NCBI GenBank assembly: GCA_023436715.1 | Contig: JAEZIJ010000214.1 | Location: forward strand, 1 to 54,590 | Direction of reading: 5' to 3' | DNA from: Acidobacteriota bacterium | GTDB lineage: Bacteria > Acidobacteriota > Terriglobia > Bryobacterales > Bryobacteraceae | Length of the DNA: 54,590 nucleotides | Part shown: one piece after another, positions 42,477 through 50,758 of the stretch | Numbering within the stretch: position 1 is the first letter of the stretch | Layout of the letters: every line of letters starts with the position of its first letter | Notes under the pieces: generated by a model | What the model saw: only the letters and a program-made list of their open reading frames with translations | What the model was told of the DNA's origin: nothing | Database searches by the model: none | Translations under genes and position numbers: made by a program

Positions 42477-44095
42477 GCACAGCGCCGATGGAGAATCCCG
42501 CGCCGGCGAATTACCTTACGTCCAGCTACGGGATCAGATCCTGGCTGCTGACAAAGGATCACAAGCGGATCGCTATCCTTTACCTCATCTCGATCACGTT
42601 CTTTTTCCTGGTGGGAGCGATCTTCGCCGCTGTCATCCGGTTCGAGCTTCTTACGCCTCCCGGCGACGTGGTATCTTCAGATACCTACAACAAGCTGTTC
42701 TCGATGCACGGAATCATTATGATCTTCTTCTTTCTGATTCCGTCGATTCCCGCGACGCTGGGCAACTTTCTCGTGCCGATGATGATCGGCGCCCGGGACC
42801 TCGCTTTTCCTCGCATCAACCTTGCGAGCTGGTACCTGTATATGACCGGTGGATTGTTGGCGCTCTGGACGATTCTGGCGGGGGGTGTCGATACGGGCTG
42901 GACATTTTACACACCGTTCAGCAGCATTTACTCGAACACACACGTGGTTGTGACGGTTGTCGCCATCTTTGTCGCGGGCTTCTCGTCGATTTTCACGGGG
43001 CTGAACTTCATCGCGACGGTCCACAAGATGCGCGCGCCGGGGATGACGTGGGGACGGCTGCCACTGTTCATCTGGTCGATGTACGCAACCAGTCTGATCA
43101 TCGTATTGGGGACACCGGTGGTTGCGATCACGCTTTCGCTGGTTGCGGTGGAGCGGCTATTTCACCTCGGAATTTTCGACCCGAGGCTGGGCGGGGATCC
43201 GGTTCTGTTCCAGCACCTGTTCTGGTTCTACTCGCACCCGGCGGTGTACATCATGGTGCTGCCGGCGATGGGCGTTGTCAGCGAACTGGTGGCGTGCTTT
43301 TCGAGAAAGCGAGTTTTCGGGTACGTTTTCGTCGCAAGCGCGAGCCTGGCAATCGCGATAATCGGCTTCCTGGTCTGGGGGCATCACATGTTCGTGGCGG
43401 GGGAATCCGCGTATGCCGCACTGGCGTTTTCGTTCCTGAGCTATGTGGTGGCGATTCCGTCGGCGGTCAAGGTATTCAATTGGACTGCGACGCTCCACAA
43501 AGGCGCGATCAGGTATGACACGCCGCTGCTATACGCGCTGGGCTTCATCGGACTCTTCACCGTCGGCGGGCTGACGGGCATCTTCGTCGCGACGGTGCCG
43601 ATCGATATTCACGTACACGACACGTATTTCGTCATCGCACACTTTCACTACATCATGGTGGGCGGAACGCTTATGGCCTACCTGGGCGGGATACATTTCT
43701 GGTGGCCTAAGATGACGGGACGATTGTATCCGGAATACTGGGCCAGGCTTTCGGCGGTGACGATTTTCATCGGCTTTAATGTCACTTTCTTTCCGCAGTT
43801 CATCCTTGGGTACATGGGCATGCCGCGCCGATACCACGCCTACGTGCCGGAGTTCCAGGTTTTGAACGTGATGTCCTCGGCTGGCGCGACGATTCTGGGT
43901 GTGGGATACCTCATGCCGCTGATCTACCTGCTGTGGTCGCTGCGCCATGGAGCGGTAGCCGGGCCGAATCCATGGGGGGCGACGGGCCTTGAATGGCAGA
44001 CGCCGTCGCCGCCCCCGCCCGACAATTTCGTGGAGCGCCCGATTGTTACTCAGGAAGCGTACGCATATCCGGCCAGGAGCGCAGATGGCGTCTGA
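42473..44095 (+). CDS. ctaD: Cytochrome c oxidase subunit I (A2-type haem-copper oxidase)
   Basis: 540 residues, 12 helices. Haem and CuB ligands: His in KLFSMHGIIMIF, the CuB His-Tyr pair in FWFYSHPAVYIMVLP, GHHMF, and HDTYFVIAHFHY for the high-spin and low-spin haem histidines. The helix VI text is YSHPAVY with Ser/Ala rather than GHPEVY, which marks the A2 subfamily whose K-channel uses a Tyr-Ser pair instead of Glu. ATG overlaps the ctaC stop. Confidence 0.97.
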   Translation: MSTAPMENPAPANYLTSSYGIRSWLLTKDHKRIAILYLISITFFFLVGAIFAAVIRFELLTPPGDVVSSDTYNKLFSMHGIIMIFFFLIPSIPATLGNFLVPMMIGARDLAFPRINLASWYLYMTGGLLALWTILAGGVDTGWTFYTPFSSIYSNTHVVVTVVAIFVAGFSSIFTGLNFIATVHKMRAPGMTWGRLPLFIWSMYATSLIIVLGTPVVAITLSLVAVERLFHLGIFDPRLGGDPVLFQHLFWFYSHPAVYIMVLPAMGVVSELVACFSRKRVFGYVFVASASLAIAIIGFLVWGHHMFVAGESAYAALAFSFLSYVVAIPSAVKVFNWTATLHKGAIRYDTPLLYALGFIGLFTVGGLTGIFVATVPIDIHVHDTYFVIAHFHYIMVGGTLMAYLGGIHFWWPKMTGRLYPEYWARLSAVTIFIGFNVTFFPQFILGYMGMPRRYHAYVPEFQVLNVMSSAGATILGVGYLMPLIYLLWSLRHGAVAGPNPWGATGLEWQTPSPPPPDNFVERPIVTQEAYAYPARSADGV

Positions 44096-44747
44096 AACTC
44101 AGGCCGTACGGCCGCACGCGCACCAGTTCGACGATGCCAACCAGCAGCTTGACACCTCGACCTTCGGGATGTGGGTCTTCCTGATCACCGAGATGATGTT
44201 CTTCGGCGGCCTGTTTGCGGGATATGTGGTTTATCGAACGGTGCATCCGGTTGCCTTCAACATCGGGAGCCATGAAACGGAAGTGCTGCTGGGCGGAACC
44301 AACACGGTTGTTCTCATATGCAGCAGTCTCACGATGGCGCTCGCGGTCCGTTCGGCGCAACTGTCGAGAACGCGGCAGCTAGTGGGGTTTCTCGTGGTCA
44401 CGATGTTATTGGGGCTGGTGTTTCTGGGCATCAAGGGCCTGGAGTATTACCACAAATATGAGCATCATCTTGTGCCCGGAGCTTCATTCCAGTTCGAGGG
44501 CCCGCACGGGCAGGGGGTGCAACTGTTCATGTCGTTTTACTTCGCCATGACCGGCCTGCACGCGCTGCACATGATTGTCGGCGTGTGCGTACTCGGAACT
44601 CTTGTCTTGATGGCGCTGCGCGGGCGGTTCTCCTCAGCGTACTACACGCCGGTCGAGATATCCGGACTCTACTGGCACTTCGTCGATATTATCTGGATCT
44701 TTCTCTACCCGCTGCTGTACTTACTGGGGAGGCACATACACGTATGA
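44085..44747 (+). CDS. ctaE: Cytochrome c oxidase subunit III
   Basis: 220 residues with about five membrane helices: FGMWVFLITEMMFFGGLFAG, VLICSSLTMALAVRSAQLS, FLVVTMLLGLVFLGIKGLEY, FYFAMTGLHALHMIVGV and the terminal YWHFVDIIWIFLYPLLYL, the hallmark of subunit III. ATG at 44085 lies 11 nt inside ctaD. Stop overlaps ctaF (ATGA). Confidence 0.95.
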   Translation: MASETQAVRPHAHQFDDANQQLDTSTFGMWVFLITEMMFFGGLFAGYVVYRTVHPVAFNIGSHETEVLLGGTNTVVLICSSLTMALAVRSAQLSRTRQLVGFLVVTMLLGLVFLGIKGLEYYHKYEHHLVPGASFQFEGPHGQGVQLFMSFYFAMTGLHALHMIVGVCVLGTLVLMALRGRFSSAYYTPVEISGLYWHFVDIIWIFLYPLLYLLGRHIHV

Positions 44748-45046
44748 ACGGGCACATCGTCCAGGTAAGAACTTATGTAACTGTGTGGGCCATTCTCATT
44801 TCGCTCACAGCACTCACTACAGGCATCGCCTATGTGGATCTCGGACCGTTCAACACACCGATTGCCATCAGCATCGCGGTGGCGAAGATGCTGCTGGTTG
44901 CGCTGTACTTCATGAACGTGCGATACAGCGGACGCATGGTGCAGGTCGCGGCGGCGGCCGGGATCTGCTGGCTGCTGATCCTGTTCGCGTTGACGCTGAG
45001 CGATTACCTGACACGGGGCGCGGTGCCGAACTCGCCGGGGTGGTAA
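44744..45046 (+). CDS. ctaF: Cytochrome c oxidase subunit IV (caa3-type, CtaF)
   Basis: 100 residues with three membrane helices (VTVWAILISLTALTTGIAYV, IAISIAVAKMLLVALYFMNV, AAAAGICWLLILFALTLSDY). The VAKMLLVALYFMNVRYS text is typical of the prokaryotic subunit IV family. It is the last gene of the operon, followed by an inverted copy of the REP-like palindrome that may close transcription. Confidence 0.9.
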   Translation: MNGHIVQVRTYVTVWAILISLTALTTGIAYVDLGPFNTPIAISIAVAKMLLVALYFMNVRYSGRMVQVAAAAGICWLLILFALTLSDYLTRGAVPNSPGW

Positions 45047-45052
45047 GCCTGC

Positions 45053-45072
45053 CACAGGCCAGGAGGCCTGTG
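45053..45072. repeat. REP-like palindrome, inverted copy of the 32865 unit
   Basis: CACAGGCC-AGGA-GGCCTGTG, an 8-bp stem with a four-base loop, 6 nt after the last oxidase gene. The 20-nt palindrome and the following CCAC equal the reverse complement of the unit at 32865-32886 with its flank, so the respiratory operon is flanked by the same repeat in opposite orientation. It may act as a bidirectional terminator or mRNA-end protector. Confidence 0.65.
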
Positions 45073-45118
45073 CCACTCAGTTTACATGCCGCGGCGATGC
45101 TGATAGTCTCTGAGCATT

Positions 45119-46501
45119 ATGGATACCTCAAAGTTGAGCCGTAGGAAGCTGATGGCAGGCGCGGCGGCGTTTGCGGGCATCTTCAAGATGACCGAAGACA
45201 AGGCCGGCGCTCAGGCAGGCGGGCGGCAGGGATTCAACCGCAACTCGGCGCCGAGCCAGCTCAGAATCACCGATATGCGGTTCGTGCTCGTGGCGTCGAA
45301 TTACGACTACCCGATCATTCGGATTGATACGAACCAGGGCGTTTACGGTCTCGGCGAAGTGCGAGATGCGGGCCGGGAGGGCACGGCACTTGTGTTGAAG
45401 CCGCACCTCATCGGGCGAAACCCGCTGGCGATCGAACCGGTCCTCGACAGCATTCGGCCGTTCGCTAACCACCAGCGGCTGGGTGGCGGGTACAGCGGCG
45501 TGGACATGGCGCTGCACGACATCGCGGGGAAGGTCTACGGCGTACCGGCGTGGCGGCTGATCGGGTCGAAATACCGGGACAAGATCCGGATCTACTGCGA
45601 CACCGACCAGAGCAGGGATCCGAAGGTGTTCGCCGAGCGGCTCAAGAAGCGCAAGGAGATGGGGTTCACGTTCTTCAAGATGGACCTCGGGACGAGCCTC
45701 GTGCGCGACAGGCCGGGCGCAATCAACAGCTACGGAACGGCCACGGAAAAGGGCCTGCAGTACCTGTGTGAGTACGTACAGGCGATCCGCGACGCCATCG
45801 GCTGGGACGCGCCGCTGGCGACGGATCACTTCGGCGCTCTGACCGTCAACGACAGCATTCGTTACGCGCGGGCGTTCGAGAAGTATGACCTGGCCTGGGC
45901 AGAGGACATGATCCAGGTCGGGCACCTGGGAGCCGGAGGCGACGCGCCGAAGAACTGGCGGGGGTACAAGGAGCTATCGGACTCCACCACCACTCCGATC
46001 GCGACGGGGGAGAGCCTCTTCGGTCTCGAGGAAGGCTTCAAGGATTTGATCGATAACCGGGCCATCGACATCATCCATCCGGACCCGCTAACCTCGGGCG
46101 CGATCCGGGAGACCAAGCGCATAGCGGATTACGCCTCAATGCACGGCATCCAAACGGCGATTCATTTCGCGGGTTCGCCGGTCGGCTGTCTGGCAAGTGT
46201 ACACATGGCGGCTACGTTGAAGGACATGCTGGCGATGGAGAACCACGCCGTGGATATCCCGTGGTGGGGAGACCTGGTGAGCGGACCTTCAAAGCCCATC
46301 GTGGACCGCGGATTCATCACGGTCCCGGATACGCCCGGGCTTGGGGTGGAACTGAACGAGGCGGTGGTGAAGGAGCACATCCGCAAGGGCGGCTACTTCG
46401 AGCCGACTCCGCAGTACGACGATTACATTCTCGACAAATTCCGGATCGGCGGCCCGTACCCGCACCTGGACGAGAACGGGAAGCCGGTGGTGAGGCAGTA
46501 G
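45119..46501 (+). CDS. Tat-exported mandelate racemase/muconate lactonizing enzyme-like protein
   Basis: 460 residues of the enolase superfamily. A Tat-type signal starts the protein (KLSRRKLMAGAAAFAGIF). The capping domain covers residues about 50-160 and a barrel follows. Likely metal ligands are Asp in PLATDHFGAL, Glu in LAWAEDMIQ and Glu in IATGESLFGLEEGF, and a catalytic His is in MHGIQTAIHFAGSPVG. It resembles galactonate/gluconate dehydratase-type members; exact substrate not known. Export of this family is uncommon but occurs in Acidobacteriota and Planctomycetota. It stands alone between the oxidase operon and a convergent gene. Confidence 0.87.
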   Translation: MDTSKLSRRKLMAGAAAFAGIFKMTEDKAGAQAGGRQGFNRNSAPSQLRITDMRFVLVASNYDYPIIRIDTNQGVYGLGEVRDAGREGTALVLKPHLIGRNPLAIEPVLDSIRPFANHQRLGGGYSGVDMALHDIAGKVYGVPAWRLIGSKYRDKIRIYCDTDQSRDPKVFAERLKKRKEMGFTFFKMDLGTSLVRDRPGAINSYGTATEKGLQYLCEYVQAIRDAIGWDAPLATDHFGALTVNDSIRYARAFEKYDLAWAEDMIQVGHLGAGGDAPKNWRGYKELSDSTTTPIATGESLFGLEEGFKDLIDNRAIDIIHPDPLTSGAIRETKRIADYASMHGIQTAIHFAGSPVGCLASVHMAATLKDMLAMENHAVDIPWWGDLVSGPSKPIVDRGFITVPDTPGLGVELNEAVVKEHIRKGGYFEPTPQYDDYILDKFRIGGPYPHLDENGKPVVRQ

Positions 46502-46807
46502 TGTTTTGCGAGCCCCTCGTTTGGGGTCTCCGGGTACCGGAACCGTTCAGTACCACGGACCCATTGCGGCTGCGGGCTGCCCTTTGGTTTACTCAAAGAC
46601 GACAGACTTCATGGGGCGCGCGGCCAAGCAAGCTCTGGTCACGAGCCATGCTCCGCACGCCCCATAGAAACGATCTGTTAAACCCCGTTGATCGTCCCGT
46701 TCGGATTTCAGAACATCCCCATCGATTTTGATTTGGTATCTCGCATCCGCGCCATTGGTTGTCTGCGTCACGCGAGGGCAGTTCGGCGTTTCTCTGCCCG
46801 GACAGCG
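46502..46807. other. Gene-poor gap with remnant of a fibronectin-type repeat
   Basis: No intact gene. Next to 46808, minus-strand sequence in a shifted frame still reads AMATSHSVALSG, matching the repeat text AMTTSHSVALSG of the neighbouring gene, after which similarity ends near 46,800. A weak hairpin GAGCCCC ... GGGGTCTC follows the enolase-superfamily stop (46510-46530). The remainder shows short unconvincing frames. Confidence 0.55.
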
Positions 46808-49546
46808 CTACGGAGTGGCTGGTCGCCATCGCGGTGTGATCGGGCCTGCGGCCACGGCAGAGATAGCCGCGATCGTGTTGGCGGCGGTGGTGAACGTTGA
46901 ATCGGCGGATACGGCCAGATTGTCTCCGGCGTCCTTCGACCGCACGCGGAAGTGGTACAGTGTGTTCGCTGTCAGCCCGGAGAGCGCGACCGAGTGGCTG
47001 GTCGTCATCGCGGTATTAAGGCCGGAACTTAAACCGTAGGCGGTGGTCGCGCCGTACTCCACCTGGGAATCGGCGGGCTTATCGGTGGTCCAGGTGATCA
47101 CGGTGATCGAGCCCGCGGCCACGGCGGAGATGACTGGGGTCGCGTCCGCAGATGTGGTGAACGTCGAGTCGGCCGATACAGACAGATTGCCGGCGGCGTC
47201 CTTGGACCTTACGCGGAAGTGGTAGAGGGTGTTGGCAGTCAGCCCGGAGAGCGCTACCGAGTGGCTGGTCACCAGGGCGGGGTTGAGGGTCGTAGCTGAG
47301 CCGTAAGCGGTCGTGGTTCCGTACTCGACCTGGGAGTCGGCCGCAACGTCTGTCGTCCAACTGATCGTTGCGCCTGTGGACACGATCGAACCGGCGATTA
47401 TGGCCGAGATTGCGGGCGGCCGGACGGTCAACGTGGCCATCCGGCTCGCGCCGCTATACGAAGCTGTGATGGTGACGTTCCGAGTCGCGGAAACCGCACT
47501 GGTGTCTACTGTGAAGTTGGCGCTCGTCAAGCCAGCCTGCACGGTCACGCCCGGCGGAACCGAGGCGATGGACGAATCGCTGCTACTGACCGCAACGGAC
47601 GCGCCGCCGGTTGGGGCCGGACTGGCGAGCACGATCGTGCCCTGCGATGTGCTCGCGCCCAGAACGTTCGCCGGGGTCAGCGTCAGCGAGGTCAGCCCTT
47701 GCTGCGTAATCGGAGTTCCAACCGCCGCCACGGGCTCCGACGCAGCGTACTTGCGAACCCGCACGTCGTTGAACTGAGCCTGAGTTCCGGACTCCCCATA
47801 CAGGCCAATGCCGCCAGAGGGTAGTGAACTGTCGGAGGTCGATATCAGAGGAACGCCATCCTTAAGCACCTCCATCGCGGAGCCGTGTACTTTGACGGTG
47901 AGCTTGTACCAGGCATTTGGATTGACTTGCCCTGTAGCGGCCGCTCCCAACGTCGCAGTGGAGCCCGGTCCCGGATTGTTTACCCAACTATACACGTAAA
48001 GGTTGTTCGAGGAGTCAAGGTCCTCGTACAGGTTTACGGTATAGAGGTTATTGATGCCGCCGGCCCGCGCTCCCAGTCCCCAAACGCGGCCGCCGATCTG
48101 GCGCCCATAGGCCTCCAGCACATAGTCGGCGCCGGTGTACGAAGCGGAGAGGATATCCCTGCCGGTCGTGGAGCCTTGAGCGACGGTACCGGGTGATCCG
48201 TCCTGCTGCGTGGCCTGAACGGCACTCCAACTGCCGCCGGAAGCGGTCCACTTACCCGGATCGAGAGCATAAGTGCGGGTCCGCGGCTGGGTCAGGTCGG
48301 CGGTGCGGTGCTCCATGCTCCAGACCGTGCCTGTAAGCTGGCAGGTATAGTTGTGCAGAGTTGTTCCAAACACGTGCTGGAACATGCACGCGGCTCCATC
48401 TCCTAATATCGGGTTGCCGGGCAGCAATTGAAACCCGCTCGTGGGCGATGTCGTGCTGGCAAAGACATCGGTGGTCCAGGCGCCGGGCCTGGTTTCGGTC
48501 GAGAGGAAGTAAGTCCCACCGTAGTACAGCATATTGGGCGCAGCCAGCGTCGTCGGGGAAGAGAGGACGACTACTTCGGACGAGGTGTCGTCCAGCCCTT
48601 CAATCGTGCCGGCGGAGCGGGCGCGGATTTCGTAGAACGTTGCGTTGTCCCCGCGATACCAGTAAATGTAATACTTCCCGTCGGTGGGATTGTGCCACAA
48701 GTTGGCGTTCTGGTTGCGAAGGCCCGATTGGCCGGCGACGATCGTCTTGATGTCGGTAAAGTGAATTCCATCGCTGCTGGTCGCGAGGCGAATGTAACTG
48801 GCGTCGGTGCAGTAATCCGTTTCGTACAGCATGTAGTAAGTTCCGTTGACGAAGAGCACCGACGCCCACCGGCCGTTGGCGATGAGTGGGTTGCCGGTGT
48901 ACTTGGTCCAGTTAACGAGATCGTTGCTCCGGGCCAGTCCGATTCCTCCGCACTCATGCAGGCCATAGTAGCCCCAGTACTTGTAACCTCCGGTGTTCGC
49001 TTCCACAACGCTCAGCGTGTGGGGCTCCCAGGCCTCCCAGGACTGGCTTTGGGGCAGAACTGTCTGGGGTGGGCTGAGAGCCCAATACCCTTGAGCGCCG
49101 CTGCCGCCACCCTCGAAGTCGTCGAAGAACTCGAATGTGTTTGCTCCGTTCGAGGCCGCGGTTGCGGCGGGGTTGCCGTAGTACAGGTAGACGACGGTTC
49201 CCGCGACCGGAATCGACGAGACCCTGACCCAGACTATGGCCTGGCGGTTCGCCGAGTCCCATTTCTCGATCCAATACGGGAGCAGGGTGGTTCCGTCCGC
49301 GGCGGTGAAGCGCAGGTCGCTGCCGCCGGCGGCCGTGTTGCCGAAATCAAACGAGCTACCCAAATCGATTCGAACCTGGAAATTGGCCAGGCTTGCCCCA
49401 TTGCCGTTGGTGAGCGTGACCGCGGAGCGGTAGGTCCACGCGGGGTCGAGCCACGCGGCGGATTGCGCCCTTGCCGGAACGGAGAAGACGGCCGCCGCCA
49501 GCGCGACGAGTAGCACGCGCGTGAGCGTCCCGTTGTCCGGTTTCAT
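46808..49546 (-). CDS. Large secreted DUF2341/beta-propeller/FN3 protein, C-terminally truncated
   Basis: 912 residues. Signal peptide (LTRVLLVALAAAVFSVPARA); AAAGGA lies just before this ATG. Domains in order: DUF2341 (WLDPAWTYRSAVTLTNGNG to about residue 150); a GH43-like five-blade propeller (RWASVLFVNGTYYMLYETDY, NANLWHNPTDGKYYIYWYRG; about 165-425); a LamG/DUF1080-like sandwich (about 430-610); an Ig-like segment (SLTLTPANVLGASTSQGTIV onward); two full fibronectin-type units (DSQVEYGTTTAYG ... SHSVALSGLTANTLYHFRVR) and the start of a third. The third unit stops after AVAAGPIT because about 88 nt are missing relative to its neighbour, shifting the frame into PRWRPATP and a stop. Catalytic activity is uncertain; it may bind or cut arabinan/xylan-like glycans. 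Confidence 0.85.
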   Translation of the reverse strand: MKPDNGTLTRVLLVALAAAVFSVPARAQSAAWLDPAWTYRSAVTLTNGNGASLANFQVRIDLGSSFDFGNTAAGGSDLRFTAADGTTLLPYWIEKWDSANRQAIVWVRVSSIPVAGTVVYLYYGNPAATAASNGANTFEFFDDFEGGGSGAQGYWALSPPQTVLPQSQSWEAWEPHTLSVVEANTGGYKYWGYYGLHECGGIGLARSNDLVNWTKYTGNPLIANGRWASVLFVNGTYYMLYETDYCTDASYIRLATSSDGIHFTDIKTIVAGQSGLRNQNANLWHNPTDGKYYIYWYRGDNATFYEIRARSAGTIEGLDDTSSEVVVLSSPTTLAAPNMLYYGGTYFLSTETRPGAWTTDVFASTTSPTSGFQLLPGNPILGDGAACMFQHVFGTTLHNYTCQLTGTVWSMEHRTADLTQPRTRTYALDPGKWTASGGSWSAVQATQQDGSPGTVAQGSTTGRDILSASYTGADYVLEAYGRQIGGRVWGLGARAGGINNLYTVNLYEDLDSSNNLYVYSWVNNPGPGSTATLGAAATGQVNPNAWYKLTVKVHGSAMEVLKDGVPLISTSDSSLPSGGIGLYGESGTQAQFNDVRVRKYAASEPVAAVGTPITQQGLTSLTLTPANVLGASTSQGTIVLASPAPTGGASVAVSSSDSSIASVPPGVTVQAGLTSANFTVDTSAVSATRNVTITASYSGASRMATLTVRPPAISAIIAGSIVSTGATISWTTDVAADSQVEYGTTTAYGSATTLNPALVTSHSVALSGLTANTLYHFRVRSKDAAGNLSVSADSTFTTSADATPVISAVAAGSITVITWTTDKPADSQVEYGATTAYGLSSGLNTAMTTSHSVALSGLTANTLYHFRVRSKDAGDNLAVSADSTFTTAANTIAAISAVAAGPITPRWRPATP

Positions 49547-49595
49547 ACCTTTTCCTTTGTTGCCGAGGGGAAGTGTTTGCGGTTTGCGGCGCGCT

Positions 49596-50756
49596 TCACA
49601 GACACGCGTCGCCGTCGAAACTCGAAGGAGCCCAGACTTCCGGATGCGCAAGCAGGCTGGCTAATTCTCCGGAGTTCGTCTTGTAGTAATACAGCCACGC
49701 GGGCAGGGCGCGTTGGTACGGCGGGGCGGTGTGCGGAAGCCCGGGCCGGTTCAGCCAACAGCCGGTACATTCGAGGACGTGAACACGGTCCTGCCGGCAT
49801 TTCTCGAGCGCCCGGTGGAGAATCGCGGGGAGCGCTTGTCCGGCGCCCTCGAGCGCCTGGAAATCCACGAGGCGAACGTGCTTCAGGCCGCGGGTTGAAT
49901 TGTCGTGACGCTCAAAGATCGCGTATGCCACAAGGCGGGGACCTTCGCGAGCCGTCAGGATCCAGACCCTGCTCTGATCGAGCAGCAGCCGGAAGTGCCA
50001 CTCGAGAGTCTGCCGGGACCGGACGGCCAGAAGCATACTCTCGTTCCGCCTGCTCTGCTCTTCCCAGAACTCATCGAAGCTGCCGTCAAAGCCGGACTGC
50101 GTTTCGATGATGTGGGAAGGGCGTTGCTCCGGCACCGGACGGTGTCGAATGAACCGGCGAAGAGAGCCGAGCGAGGCCGCATAGGACAGAGCTCTGGACA
50201 GCGGAAATGAACCGGCGAGCAAGGCAATCCTCAGGAAGCCGGGGTAGTCCGTAATCCAGAACGCGGTGGTTTGCCACGATCCGACGGGCACTTTCGACCA
50301 CTGAAGGAAAGAGAGGCACGGTTCTGAACTCGGCCCTGCCGTGGTGGTGATGCAGAAATCGGCCTCCGCCTGGTGCGACAACTTGTCCAGCAGAGTGAGG
50401 GCCCATGGGCGATAAGCCGGATCGACGGCCCACGCGCACGCAGCCGCGGCAACCAGGTCCCGGCCGCCGAGGCGGTACACAAAAGGAACGCTGCTGATGG
50501 AGCCGCCGATCTCGCCGTTCTCGCCTTCGAGCACCCAACCGATGGGCCAGCGACGGAACCGGTCCTGGTATACAGGGTTGGCGCTCCAGACTGCCTTCCA
50601 GTCCTCAAAGGGGCGGATTCCAAGATCGCTCCGCTTTTGGAGAGCGGCGATCAGGGGGTAGTCGTCGAAGGTTGCCTCGCGAATTCTGGGGCGCTCGCGG
50701 ACCCGTTGTCTGTAACGTATGGCGGCCGTGCCGCCGACACCTGCCGCTGTGCTCAT
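49596..50756 (-). CDS. GNAT/FemAB-like acyltransferase of a polysaccharide locus
   Basis: 386 residues. The first half looks like a GNAT fold (RIREATFDDYPLIAALQKRS, GWVLEGENGEIGGSISSVPF, AWAVDPAYRPWALTLLDKLS), and the second half (SQTLEWHFRLLL-like segment, ILTAREGPRLVAYAIFERHD, RLVDFQALEGAGQALPAIL) suggests a second GNAT-like lobe as in FemAB-type or EPS-associated acetyltransferases. ATG at 50756 follows the upstream gene's stop by two bases (TGAGTATG); an ATG at 50783 inside that gene is also possible. No signal peptide; probably modifies sugar or lipid-linked intermediates. Substrate unknown. Confidence 0.7.
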   Translation of the reverse strand: MSTAAGVGGTAAIRYRQRVRERPRIREATFDDYPLIAALQKRSDLGIRPFEDWKAVWSANPVYQDRFRRWPIGWVLEGENGEIGGSISSVPFVYRLGGRDLVAAAACAWAVDPAYRPWALTLLDKLSHQAEADFCITTTAGPSSEPCLSFLQWSKVPVGSWQTTAFWITDYPGFLRIALLAGSFPLSRALSYAASLGSLRRFIRHRPVPEQRPSHIIETQSGFDGSFDEFWEEQSRRNESMLLAVRSRQTLEWHFRLLLDQSRVWILTAREGPRLVAYAIFERHDNSTRGLKHVRLVDFQALEGAGQALPAILHRALEKCRQDRVHVLECTGCWLNRPGLPHTAPPYQRALPAWLYYYKTNSGELASLLAHPEVWAPSSFDGDACL

Positions 50757-50758
50757 AC

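Noticed and set aside
46593..46829. Small minus-strand gene (78 codons) below the FN3 protein
   Set aside because: Its first residues are a shifted remnant of the FN3 repeat and the rest has no recognisable content; treated as decay.
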